Of a stretch of DNA of 64,000 bases, positions 27,700 to 38,800 are shown piece after piece (positions within the stretch are counted from its first letter, which is position 1; each line of letters starts with the position of its first letter). The stretch is from Druceiella hillmani (lineage: Eukaryota; Arthropoda; Insecta; Lepidoptera; Hepialidae). The DNA is taken from the NCBI GenBank assembly GCA_039881145.1, contig JAYKKI010000032.1, forward strand, positions 11,461,501-11,525,500, in the 5' to 3' direction. The notes under the pieces are model-generated. The model saw nothing but the letters and a program-made list of their open reading frames with translations, searched no databases and was not told where the DNA came from. The position numbers were made by a program, and so were the translations under genes.

Positions 27700-28320
27700 T
27701 TAGCACTTGACATTAACTTAGCAACAAGAGAATCGCCACTTTATTGCCAGCGTTTTCTGGAATGTTATAAAAACTGAAATATTTCTCGCATATATCTAAA
27801 AAGTTTCGTTCGGTGTTTTGTTCACTTAGCTTCGACGAGTAAAAAAAAGTAAAGTTTGGAAATGTCATGAAGGGAATTTATAGTATTTGTCTTAAATTTA
27901 ATTTACAGCGAAAAGCCGCTATATTTTTATCAGTGTTTTCTGGGTGTTGTAGAAATTTCTCGAATATAGATATATAAAGAAGCTTCGATGGAAGCTTTAT
28001 TCAGTTAGCACCTTAATACGACGAGTAAAAAAATTAAAGCTTTGAAATGTCACGAAAAGATTTTAGAGTATTCTTCATGAATTTTTTTGCAGCAAAAATC
28101 TAGCTAATCTTCATACCTACATAATACAGTCAAGTATAGGTTTGATAAATTTAAAGTGGAAAATTTGATTAAAATAACACTCATCTAGAACGATCTCCTA
28201 TATGCTTCGGAAAAGAAGTGAAAATATACCGTTCGACTACCACAAAAGCTAAAACTGATGAACTAATATGGTGCTTCTATAGTTGCCAACTTAATAAAAA
28301 TGAGAAATAAATGGCGAATG
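27700..28320 (+). pseudogene. Mariner-like remnant, internally duplicated (unit B)
   Basis: Equivalent of the remnant at 18410-18880. A block of about 185 bp, running from the GCCAGCGTTTTCTGG segment through GAAATGTCATGAAGGG, is present twice in tandem (about 27735-27918 and 27919-28100), whereas unit A has it once. Downstream text again gives a degraded SG-K-F-D-L-like linker near 28155-28200. It has no catalytic region and many stops. Confidence 0.5.
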
Positions 28321-29215
28321 TTGGAATCGCTTTTTATTTTCAAAATTTATTGGTTTGGTAAATTACTATGAAGTTAAAATCTGGTAAAAACAACCCATTG
28401 CTCACAATTTGCTGCTTTTTATGTAGGGCAGTAAAACAACAAACCCTTATAATTTTGCCACACTCGTTCATCCGCCCGTTCATCCTTTTGTAAGTAGAAC
28501 CACTGTATCTATAATTTTGAACATAATTATTTTTTTTTATTTCCATTATGTGGACTAATAATCGACAGGTGTAAGATAGAAGTAAGGTGTCTCTGTCATA
28601 TTAAAGAATTTTATAGCGCCCACTTGGTTTATAATAAGCTTTAAAACGGCACGCAATATAATTAAACAGAAATTACTTGCAAATATGATAATAATCATTT
28701 CGATAAAATAAAATCCTATATATTTACTCTCAAATGAAAATCCGAAAATTTTCTTCTGCTTCTTTTCGGCGATTTAACATAGAAAATTGCCTAGTTCATT
28801 CATTGGAAAATTTAGGATTTACAAAAAATATAAAGAATTTAAAACCTAATGTTGATAGACTGAGTAAAGATTAATCATTTTCTGGGAATCAGGATAAACA
28901 GGATGACTTTAAATATCATGGGATAATTTAACACAAACGATTGAACTTTGAACTTTTATTGTTTTTGATGTAACATATTTTTTTTAATTAATGATGTAAA
29001 AAAGCACTTTTCTATTACCATTTTATGTATAATTAGGAATAAGCTAAAATGCAAAAATAGCGTCTGTCTTCAAATCCACTACACATTTGAAATAGAAACG
29101 ATCAAACAACATTTTTATATTCAATAGGCAACTAAGTGTGGAAATGTAGATAATAATTAAAGATTTCAAATAACAATACACACAAACGTTTATACTGATA
29201 AATTACATTTTGTTC

Positions 29216-29267
29216 TAATCATTTTTGTTTCAACGAAACTAATCGTTTCGTCAAAACAAAAATGGTT
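29216..29267. repeat. Inverted repeat, stem of about 23 bp
   Basis: CATTTTTGTTTCAACGAAAC is followed by loop TAATC and an arm complementary to it (GTTTCGTCAAAACAAAAATG), with two mismatches. It lies in a segment of about 200 bp that unit A lacks, so it may be a small fold-back insertion. Confidence 0.75.
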
Positions 29268-30623
29268 AAACTGATTAAAAATATATGACATCCCTTAAAG
29301 TAATTTCAACACAAAATATGAGGTCCTAAACGGAATATGTGCCATTTTTATATGAATTATAATTTTTAATAGAAAATTAATTCCAAACAATTCTTGTTTA
29401 ATTTGAAATTTATATCTATATCAAAAGGTAGCTCATGCTTTATAAAATATTGAACATTGAAAATAATTTTAATGAATATTCAAATTCATTTGTTTGTCTA
29501 ACTTCTTTGTACAACATTTTATGTGCCTTCAAATAAATATTCAAGGAAAATTTAGCAAAAAATAAGATGCCTGATCTAGTTACAATAGTTAATATATTAC
29601 AATGTCCATCTCTTTGCTTCATAAATACCGTCAGTTATAATTAATATCAAACTCACTTCACAGCCCGTAAAGACATTAACTTCCTTGGAAATACCACACA
29701 TAATCTATTTATAAACTATAAACCATCGTTGTTATTCATGAATTTTACTATTAAATTTACATTTAAACTTCTCTTTTTGGATTTCAAAACAATCTAAAAT
29801 TTACCAATTTTTAACAACAATTTTTTACGAGTGTCACATGATTTTATAAACACTGCATTATTCATTCTATAAACGCCAATGAAAAAAAAATTAAAATACA
29901 TTTTTAAGCAGAACCAGCTATATATTGGCTTTAATACGCCCTTGGGTCTCGTATTTGATATTTAAAAGTAAGAGAGAAAAGCTTTCCCGAAAGAAAACTC
30001 ACATTTGTAAAGCTAAATTTGGCCATTGAAATAACGACGAAAAGTTCAAAGTTGTATTATAAATGAAACTTTAAGTCTAAAGACTCCGTTCAAAGGTTTT
30101 ATGTAATTAAGGAAGATTTGTAGTAATTAAGGTTGTATTTTATATATGTATGTTAAGTGTATTTTAATAAAACGCAATTATATTTCCTTCATTAAAACGT
30201 ACCGCATTATTTCTCTTTTATTGATGTATGTGTTTAGGACTTGATTTAAGTATAAAAATACGATGATTCAGAAGTAAAGGGGACTTCTTATGAATAGTCT
30301 ATACTATTTATTTAACTAAAGAAGCTAGAAAGCTATGGGTCACATATAGTTAAAAAAGTACTAGATGGAAACATAAATACTTTTATAGGAAAGATTCATC
30401 AAAATGAAGTTTCATATATGTCCCGTAAATCTGGACAACAGTGGAAAATAAACCATTGTTATCTTTAAATTGAAATTTTTGACAGAGACATGGAGCAACA
30501 CATAAGGATCCTTATAAGAATTCCGTTTGAGTTAGGGAACCATAAAAGGTTGACAAATATAAAATCGAGAAGGCACAAGGGTTATTCTTATATCAGTTCA
30601 TCTATATTAATGTAATAAAGGAG

Positions 30624-30765
30624 TTATTCACAATTAAATGAAACTATGTGATGTAGTATTATTTTATTACTTTCTTTAAAAAAGAAAGTAGAAATAATAC
30701 TACATCATGTAGTTTCATATAATTGTGAATAATGAATTTCTACAAAATTAACGCCAAATATATTC
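30624..30765. mobile_element. Palindromic Penelope-like insertion, copy 2 (short)
   Basis: The two arms, TTATTCACAATTAAATGAAA and its complement, meet directly at TTTCTTTAAAAAAGAAAG, so the central hammerhead-like part has been lost. The asymmetric end (CAAAATTAACGCCAAATATA) follows on the right as in copy 1. Compared with units A and B it replaces roughly 85 bp of the host repeat. No target duplication was found. Confidence 0.68.
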
Positions 30766-30799
30766 TGCATTCTAACGTGGGCCGCATTTTGTTCAGTTT

Positions 30800-31016
30800 T
30801 ATATAGTGACGTCGTGCTCATGTACACGAGTACGCGATTGTTGGCTTACGTGCGAGTGTGAGCGTGCACGTGCCTGAGCGTGCGTGTGTGTTCATTTGTT
30901 TGTGTATATGCGCGTATGTGTACGCGTACATGTGTGTATTTGCGCGCATGAGTGCACGCATGCGGGCCTAAGTGCGTGTGTGCGTACAAGCGTGCGCGCG
31001 GACGAGTGTGTTTTTG
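30800..31016. repeat. Alternating purine-pyrimidine GTGCG-rich tract (unit C)
   Basis: Third positional equivalent of the tracts at 15.0 and 21.1 kb, shorter and more diverged, with GTGCGTGTGTG and GCGTACATG stretches. The inverted copy at 40.7 kb has lost it. Confidence 0.88.
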
Positions 31017-31834
31017 TGTTACATTTCGTAAAAGTAACTTCCTTACCAAATTTTTATCTTTCTTAATGTCTGATCTTTTTTATCTTTTTGGTTATTTAGG
31101 TCTAAACAACTTTTATTATCGAAATTAAGGAGAAAATACGAATATTTTTCTGCTCCCCTTTTGATTTCAAATTAACTAAAAGGGAATAAATACGTCTGAG
31201 AAATGTGAATTGTTTATTCTGTTTTAGAATAATAAAATTACAATAACAGAAATATAAAATGCGTATGCTAAAAATAAAATGAACGTATATGCTAATGAAA
31301 AAAAAATTCATATACTCATAAAACAAAAGCTGAAAATCTGAAAACTGAGATTCTGAAATTAATAAATTTCGTCTCATCTTTTCAATATCTGTAATGTGAA
31401 TAACTGCCCTATTAGTGGCTTATTAAAACTAAACTTTATGGCAAAAATACACTTACAAAGCATCAAACTTCGCGCCTTGATCCTTTCATTCTATCGAGAA
31501 AATATACTTCCATGAAAATTCAGCTCGAAAATATTATTCCCGTCACAAACATTGGTATAAAAGTGAACGTTACGTGAATATTATTTATCAAATACAGTCG
31601 AACGAATTATAAATTTACCGCTTTGAGTTACGGCATTCGTTTGTGAATTCAATTTAATCACTCTCAGATGTTTGCTGACCTCGCTAGCTTTAGACTATGT
31701 CAAAGTTAACCGACCAACCGCAGGATGGTGGTCGATTCAATCAATTGCGCTTGCTATACAATTATGCTATGAAGACTATTTTATAGGTAAACAAAAAATT
31801 ATAATTGTAATTATATGTAGAAATCATCATATAT

Positions 31835-32240
31835 ATTAATACGCTAAGGTTAAGATGTTACACTCCCTTTTTAGAAAAAACCTCACAACTAATCATAAAT
31901 TATATATAATTTTATAGATAATTGCTTGCTCTACCGGCATCCACAACTAAAAAATGTATTATTGCTATTGTTTTTGCAAATTAATTAATTATTAAAATTA
32001 TATACACAAAACAGCAATGCTGCCATCTAACGGCTCAACGTCAATACGATTGACGGTCGGTAAAATTTTTGTTTAATTTCAAATCCACTCACGTATAAAT
32101 AAAGTGGCGCTTTAGCTCAATGCTTTTGATACTTGCGCCTCTATATGTCAATTTTAGTAAAATATTTATTTGATCTGTCATCTGAGCTTCATAATGGAAT
32201 AAATAATGCGAAGACTTCGCACGGGTCACGCTAGTTAAAA
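31835..32240 (-). mobile_element. Retroposon-like insertion specific to unit C
   Basis: Unit A is continuous here (about 16030-16045), but C has about 400 bp extra. On the minus strand the insert begins TAACTAGCGTGACCCGTGCG, a wording typical of dispersed insect retroposon ends. It includes TAGATGGCAGCATTGC. There is no open frame, and the class (SINE or LINE end) is undetermined. Confidence 0.45.
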
Positions 32241-33264
32241 TATATAATAATATTTCTTATCTGCACATAGTTGTTATACCATATAAGTATAACTCGTCAG
32301 TAACTCCACTTGCTTATGATATTTTAACTGCATTATTTTCTTTTAAAACTCTCGTTAATTTCCGTGCATTGTTCCGATGGAGAAAAACAAATTTTACTCT
32401 TTGTATTATTATATAATATGAAGAATTGCTGTGACTTGTGTCGTTAATTTCATGTCGAGTTACCTTGTTCCACTCAAAATCATTCTTATTTCCTTTTATC
32501 CATTCAGCTCTCTTACCCAGTTATTTTATAGTTCTTATTCCTTTATGTTAAGTAAAACGTCCTTAATATTGAAACGGAATAGCCCTTATGTAAATTAAAT
32601 TATTCATCACGTGTATATGTAAATTAGTACTTTATAAAATTATTTTTACAGAAAAATTTAGACTATTTCCACAATAAAATAAATTTTAAAATATTATTAT
32701 TCCTATACAATGGAGACATCATATATGTATTCGAATATTTGTATAAATCATTAAATAATCTAGAAATTATATTACCTCTATTTCAATTGAATTTAAATAT
32801 AAAAACCGCAATTAATGTTATCGTTTGACAACAAACGCGTGCTATAATCAAAAGTAAAAGAAAATTAGATTTAATTGCAATACAAACAATTTTGTAAATC
32901 AAGCTAGTATTATTCAAGTTGAAATATTTTTGGTATTTTCTAATCATAATATCATCTTAATTTAACTCAAAATGAAGATGCCTTAAATCTATAACAAATA
33001 CTAAAACAAAATTATCATCAAATTGTATGCTTAGCATAATAGAAATAAAAACATTTGTAAATTTACATTTCTCTTAAAAAAGCTTCTTCTCACATATTAT
33101 ATGAACCTAAGGTAGGTAGATATCCTAAAATAACACATTATATTTACGCCAACGATACACATCATCACGTCAACAAGTCGCACGAAAACGTTCGCCAACA
33201 AAATTAATAAACCACCTAATGCCTACAGAAATCATTATATCGGAGGGAAAAAGTTATTTTGTAG

Positions 33265-33480
33265 GGTGTTAATTCCGTTGTCCGCCTGCCATAAATCAAC
33301 AGCTCGGCGGAAAAGGAAGCACGCGCGTTCTGTACTCGCCTCACTTCCTATTTCCTATACGCAATTTATATTCGACTAAAGTCTCCACACCTAACGTTTA
33401 ACATGTGGATGTTTTATTTGAAACATTTGAATGAAAGTCTGAAGCTATATATTGCAAAGAGCTGATGACGTCTCAAATGG
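33265..33480 (+). repeat. CpG-bearing dispersed module, copy 1
   Basis: A segment of about 200 bp with TTAATTCCGTTGTCCGCCTG, CGGCGGAAAAGGAAGC, TCTGTACTCGCCTC, CTATACGCAATTTATATTCG and CATGTGGATGTTTTATTTG in that order. The same series recurs at 38.6-38.8 (minus), 51.9-52.0 (minus), 54.7-54.9 and 61.6-61.8 kb. The function is unknown. It could be the conserved end of a repeat family. Confidence 0.75.
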
Positions 33481-34150
33481 AAGTATAGATATAAAAAAAT
33501 AATTTAGGATATTTCCGCTCTTATCAAATTCAAATAATCACCTGTAGAGATGTTCCTTATAATCAAATTGCATTATTAAAAAAAAAACGAAAAGGTATAG
33601 AATAAAGAATTAAAGAAATGCTCAACAAAGATGATATTTAAAATACAATGTATTGATGTTTGTTTAAAAAAAAATGTAATCTTAGCCAAAATCGATTTCT
33701 TATAAAACAATAAAATGTTCTTAAAAATTTAAGTTTAATTATTGCCAAGAAATTAGGCTAATATTGGTTGAGAATTAAAAACATAATCCTATATATGAAT
33801 GCAAACCGTGCCTAATTGAAATATAAATTATTATTATATATAAATAATTATTATTAAACATAAAATACTTGATGTTGGTTTTGTTTGAAATATTAACTAT
33901 AAAATAAACTATTTAGTAACATTTACGAATGCAAAGTTAACACAACAGAATGACAAAAAATTACAATCCATGTTTAGATGTAAGGATTACCATTAACAAA
34001 GTTTTTATTACCTCTTTAGTAATTTATTTAAATTATTCTTAAAACAATTGTATCTATTTCAAATTAAAAATATCAAAAACTTGTGCAAATAGAAGTGAAC
34101 TACTCCTGCAACCCTCATTTGAACAAAGTTTTAATACGTTGAAATAACCA

Positions 34151-34153
<3 letters not shown>

Positions 34154-34213
<60 letters not shown>
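34154..34213. repeat. (TA)n microsatellite at the inner end of the left arm
   Basis: A pure TA run of 60 bp. Its flank AACGTTGAAATAACC-like text is shared, inverted, with the TA runs at 35.2 and 36.55 kb. Confidence 0.92.
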
Positions 34214-34217
<4 letters not shown>

Positions 34218-35186
34218 CCAAATAATAAACAAAAGGAAAATCTTAAAGTTAAAATAATGACTCTGTCTAAAACCTTTACATCTATGATAGGTTTGAAAAT
34301 AGTTCTAATCTAAATAATCATTACAAATATTTTGTGATAATGAATCCTACACTGACTAAAATATAGCGAGAGATATAATAGATTACTATAAAAACATGGA
34401 AATTAATTCAAAACAAACACTAACTGAAATACGACAAACTAAAAGCATTATGAATTGAATTTGCTTTTGAAATACGACAAAGTGAACGAACATATTCGTC
34501 AACATAAACTGCTTATTAGTAAGCGCAAAAAGTCTCTTCAAACTTCCCGTGTTTGAAAAACTTTTAACAGGGCAACCTATTTGTCCATAAAAATCAAAGC
34601 GTTTTCCCAACAAATCATTTGAATTGAGCTTTTCAACTGAATTGAAAGGTACAATTCAACTTATTTTGAGGTGCAGAGAAAAATGGTTAATACGGTCTTG
34701 TAAGGAAATAAAAATGAACACGAAAATGGCATTAATTTAGTCTAGTAATTATAATAATCATTTATAATTATCGGTTGCGTAAATTATATTCATCAATTTT
34801 AAAGTGAAAACTTCTTTAAGCGCACTTGTGCACTTTTTCTGAGCACTGAATGAAACTAAGCCGTCAGATTCGGGTGGGTGACGCTAAATCGAATAAACTC
34901 GGCTCCTTCGAAATCGGCCAAACCAGTCCCAAATTCAAAAATTTTAAAAAGTCATCATTTGAAAGTGCACTGCATTGTTCGGGTAAACTCGGTTGCATCG
35001 ACTGGGCAAGTACACTGTCTAATAAGGAGTGCATCCTTTCAAAAATAAGGTTCTATTTTTTAATAATATGTTATTTGAGGTTAATAATATATATTAAAAA
35101 GTTTGCAACATACAGATTCATTATTTTAGCTTCTTTTTTGATAGCTTTAAGATTTTCCTAATGCTTACTATTTAGTATATAATTCC

Positions 35187-35190
<4 letters not shown>
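34214..35190. other. Core between the inverted arms, nothing recognised
   Basis: Apparently unique sequence. The open frames at 34386-34613 (minus) and 34850-35161 (plus, 103 codons) show no motif I recognise. 34830-35040 is relatively CpG-rich and contains the palindrome GTGCAC twice. Coding potential is doubtful. Confidence 0.4.
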
Positions 35191-35268
<78 letters not shown>

Positions 35269-35440
35269 TACATATGCCGATTACTTCAACGTGACACGTA
35301 TTAATACTTTGTTTAAGTGAGTTTTGCAAGAGAAGTTCAGTTCTATTTCCACAAGTTTTTCATATTTTTACGTGAAAATGGATACAATTGTTTTAAGAAT
35401 AAGTTTTTACTTCTACAGTGTTGTGCAAAGCAAATTTTTC
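35191..35440 (-). repeat. TA run plus flank, middle copy
   Basis: A TA-rich run (35191-35268) followed by ATTACTTCAACGTGACACGT, GTATTAATACTTTGTTTAAG and GGATACAATTGTTTTAAGAA. The same run-plus-flank is found at 36540-36745 and, inverted, at about 34025-34213, giving three copies around the centre of the palindrome. Confidence 0.8.
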
Positions 35441-35579
35441 TAATTAATTTTTAAAGCAGCAAAGCATAGACTAACAGGAAAAGAAACTTAAATAAAATAC
35501 AATTGGATACAAATATATTATTGGGTTAAACATTTTATTATTTGTTACATCGCAGTTTTCCAAGTTTGTAATACAAAAC

Positions 35580-35620
35580 ATCTAGGCGCCTTGTAAATGA
35601 GTTGGAAAGAGCGCCTAGAT
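35580..35620. repeat. Small inverted repeat
   Basis: ATCTAGGCGC and its complement GCGCCTAGAT, separated by about 21 bp. Confidence 0.7.
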
Positions 35621-35890
35621 TTTATTTTACATGTCACAGTTTCCTAAAGGAGAAAACTTACGTTACCATGACAAAACAGCTGAACTAAAATAAGTCAGTT
35701 TGAAATAATATTACATATTCTATAACGCAGCTAAACAACCGTGTCGTTTTATAATAAGGCGTAACATCAACCGCCGAATTAAAAAAACTCCTATGTTTGA
35801 CGCCCGTGACTATGTAACCAAAACGACAATCATGACACTATGAATTTGTACAGTACACATGACTATAAATAATTATAATTATATTGTATT

Positions 35891-35937
35891 TCGGCGTTTT
35901 CTGAAATATTCAGTGGAATACTTCAGAAAAACGCCGA
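35891..35937. repeat. Inverted repeat next to the Tc1 fragment
   Basis: TCGGCGTTTTCTGAAATATTC pairs with GAATACTTCAGAAAAACGCC plus GA across a 4-bp loop, with one mismatch and one extra base. It directly abuts the transposase fragment, suggesting that a rearrangement at this junction created a fold-back. Confidence 0.75.
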
Positions 35938-35950
35938 TTCAAAAAAAATT

Positions 35951-36296
35951 ATGCACATTTTTATGGACGACAACGCTCGCGCCCACCGCTCTAGAGACGT
36001 TGATGCGTATATGCAGGAGGCCGAAATTCGTCGGTTAAACTGACCAGCTAGAAGTCCCGACCTCAATCCGATAGAACACATATGGGATAATATCAAACGG
36101 TACGTCAGAGCCGTAAAACCAGCTTCAGAAAACATTCAAGCCCTTAAAAATGTTATCGTCGTTGAATGGGAACGTATTCCTCAGGAAATGATAAAAAAAC
36201 GTCGTCGAAAGCATGCCTAGCAGATTAAGCGGATTGATTTTAGCTAGAGGAGGCCATAGCCTTGTTGCTAAATTTCCAAATTTTATGTTAAATTAA
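35951..36296 (+). pseudogene. Tc1-like transposase C-terminal fragment
   Basis: This encodes the last third of a Tc1/mariner-superfamily DDE transposase, which cuts and pastes the element at TA sites. The frame reads FMDDNARAHRSRDVDAYM, where DDN-A-x-x-H contains the second catalytic Asp. It continues to IRRLN, a TGA at 36041 (where Trp is expected), PARSPDLNPIEHIWDNIKRY containing the third catalytic acid in N-P-I-E-H, and EWERIPQEMIKK. A one-base shift near 36205 then opens VVESMPSRLSGLILARGGHS and ends at TAA 36294-36296, the normal C-terminus. The N-terminal DNA-binding and first Asp parts are missing. TIRs were not identified. It lies between the middle TA repeat and the right arm of the palindrome. 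Confidence 0.9.
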
Positions 36297-36538
36297 TAAA
36301 AAATATTCAAAAATAAACTTTAGCCATTTTAATGTACCAGTATGAAAACGTTCGTCTGTGGACTTTACATCGTTTTTTTTTATTTATTCGCATTTTTAAT
36401 GACTGAAGTAGGTAAAAATGTTATCTCAATAATAAATAACAATATTCTCATCATATCGCCGTATAAAATGCATCAAATAATAATAAAATAACACTGATAT
36501 CGTTTATTCCTATAAGTGCCGGTTTTTTTTTGCAAAAG

Positions 36539-36539
<1 letters not shown>

Positions 36540-36610
<71 letters not shown>
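36540..36610. repeat. (TA)n microsatellite at the inner end of the right arm
   Basis: A TA run of about 70 bp, followed by GGTTATTTCAATGTTGCACG shared with the other two TA loci near the centre. Confidence 0.92.
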
Positions 36611-36613
<3 letters not shown>

Positions 36614-36769
36614 TTATTTCAATGTTGCACGTATTAAAACTTTATTTAAGTGAGGCTTGCAGGAGTAGTTTAGTTCTATTTGCGCAAATTTCCTATGTTT
36701 TTGCTTTGAAATGGATACAATTGTTTTAAGAATAATTTAGATATATTACTAAAGCTTTAAACAAATATT

Positions 36770-38080
36770 TCTTAATTGGTTTCATAGCTAACTTTTCTTC
36801 TTATTAACAATTGGAAGATGACATTTATAGATGGAAATACTAACCGACTAAAAATATAACGATTTTAATATTTTGAAACAAAAATTTATCCTAAATTTTT
36901 ATTCCCATTTTCGTTTAATAAATTCTGTAGAATTTTTATTATATATCTTCAGCTACATTATTTCTATGGTTAATTTATATTTATGTGGCAAATGTAGCAA
37001 TTACATATATTTAGGTAGAAAATTAATTTATATCTTTAATATTAATAATTACAGTTGAGGCAATATTATTAAGGAAACATTTTACTTACGGTTTTACGAG
37101 CTATTAATTATTGAAGTTATTATAATTGTAATATTAAATTATTATTATTTGTTAGAAAATGACACAGTTGCGCAGAAATTGTACAGAGCACTTCCTATAT
37201 TTGATAGTTTGTAACTTTTTCATCGTAATTAAAGTCATCATCGATTTGATTACTTATCAAAGGAACAAAACAAATTTAATAATTTTTTGTGTAATGGAGT
37301 AGTAAGTTATTTCTTAATGATTTTTTTTAATTCAACCATGTATTTTTTTAAAATATATTGCCAGGAATACATACCAATCTACAATTCAAATGGACTATAT
37401 GAAAATAAAAAATAAAATTGTTATTATGAACAACTTTTATTTAATAAACCTTTACTTTAATCATTTTAAATAACATCCAGTAAAAAATAAAAGTCGGCCT
37501 TTTTTTACATCAACCAAAATTAAATTATTTGTATGAATTTGGAGAGATTTTATATCCACATACTTAATTATGATTTAAGTTTTTAAGCTATGTTTTTTTT
37601 TAATTTACATTTTCTTCATATGTGCTATTTTATTAATTTATACCTAGATATATTTTGATAGTCTGAGTACAGTTCTGTGATCACCAAAACGAGAAATGGT
37701 TTCATTTTTGTCTTATTTGTTCAATAATTGCTTTGAAGATAAAAATCGCAATTGGTATTTTATCGTTGCTCTCCGGGCTTAAGCCCTAATGTAGTCCTTA
37801 TAATTATAGTATTAGTAACTATTGTACTGATAGGTACGCCATCTATAAAGAAAGCGTGACTCCTATATTAGAAAGGATATAAAACAACCTTTTTAGCTCT
37901 ATGGAAACTTTTCCTAGAAATTAATCGTTACTAAATGTAAACCTCTAACACTGGTAAGAATTTATGTAAAGTATTAAATCCTTTTTCATATTAGTATTTC
38001 ACATAGTGTTATCAAAGGGAGATTAAAAAATAAGGTAATTTGTATTCATTTAATGTAAATTAATATTTCTATTAGAGTTA
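36770..38080. other. Extra AT-rich DNA in the right arm, nothing recognised
   Basis: The left arm is continuous between the points equivalent to 36760 and 38085, so about 1.3 kb was inserted here or lost there. Neither terminal repeats nor coding motifs were found. The open frame at 36873-37058 appears non-coding. Confidence 0.45.
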
Positions 38081-38584
38081 ATCATAACATAATTTATGGT
38101 AATCCTTACATTCAAATGTGTATCGTAATTTTTTGTTAATTGTTTTTAAAATTCCTAACCAATATGCAAATATCGGATAGGAATTTAAAAAAAGTAATTC
38201 TATATATAGATGCAAACAATTAAACTTAATAAACTCTTCGCAGCAATTAAATTTCAATTTTTAAGATCATTTAATTTTTTTATACAAAATTGGTCTTGGC
38301 TAAGATTATCTTTTTTTTTAAACAAACATCAGTACATTTTATTCTGAATATCATCTTAGTTGAGCATTCCTTTTATTCTTTATTCTATACCTCTTCATTT
38401 GATTTATAATAATTAGACTCAGTTTCCATTTCTTCAAAAATGTTGATAGCTTATTATAGATATTTCGTTTTTATAGTGATTCTAATGCAATTTGATTATA
38501 AAGAACATCTTAAAAAGTGATTATTTGAATTTAATAAGAGCGGAAATATCTTAAATTTTTTTTTTCACTACACTTCCATTTACG

Positions 38585-38800
38585 TCATCAGCTCCTTTCA
38601 ATATATAGCTTCAGACTTTCATTCAAATGTTTGAAATAAAACATCCACATGTTAGACGTTAGGTGTGAGGACTTTAGTCGAATATAAATCGCGTATAGGA
38701 AGTGGGAAGCGAGGCGAGTACAGAACGAACGCGTGTGCTTCCTTTTCCGCCGAGCTGTTGATTTATGGCAGGCGGACAACGGAATTAACGCCCTACAAAA
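38585..38800 (-). repeat. CpG-bearing dispersed module, copy 2
   Basis: Inverted counterpart of 33265-33480 within the right arm, and closely similar to it (GGCGGACAACGGAATTAACG, CCGCCGAGCTGTTGATTTAT, GCGTATAGGAAGTGGGAAGC on the plus strand). The 71-codon minus-strand open frame here is not preserved in the other copies, so I do not call it a gene. Confidence 0.78.

Larger units (their letters stand above)
20861..30475 (+). repeat. Large non-coding repeat, unit B
   Basis: Second tandem copy of the long repeat, colinear with unit A from CCTTATAAGAGTTTCG at its start to the GCTATGGGTCACATATAG block near its end. It is longer (9.6 kb) because of additions absent from A: the 2,559-bp transposon at 21649-24207, about 1.35 kb at 24735-26085, a tandem doubling inside the mariner remnant (27735-28100), and about 200 bp around 29206-29400 containing a hairpin. 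It lacks the 0.8-kb insertion found in A. The end of B runs directly into the start of C. Confidence 0.8.
30476..34213 (+). repeat. Large repeat unit C and left arm of the giant inverted repeat
   Basis: From 30476 to about 32520 this follows units A and B (CCTTATAAGAATTCCG, GTGCG tract, CTCGCTAGCTTTAGAC, TATAAGTATAACTCG). Beyond CTCTTACCCAG it departs from them and instead matches, in inverted orientation, 36.5-39.6 kb. Examples are the TTAATATTGAAACGGAATAG block (32566 versus about 39537-39556 on the complement), the CpG module at 33265-33480, and the ACTACTCCTGCAA block at about 34100 just before the TA run. No coding sequence was seen. Confidence 0.8.

Noticed and set aside
34850..35161. 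103-codon open frame in the palindrome core as a host gene
   Set aside because: No recognisable domain and an AT-rich tail. There is no splice or promoter support that I can see.
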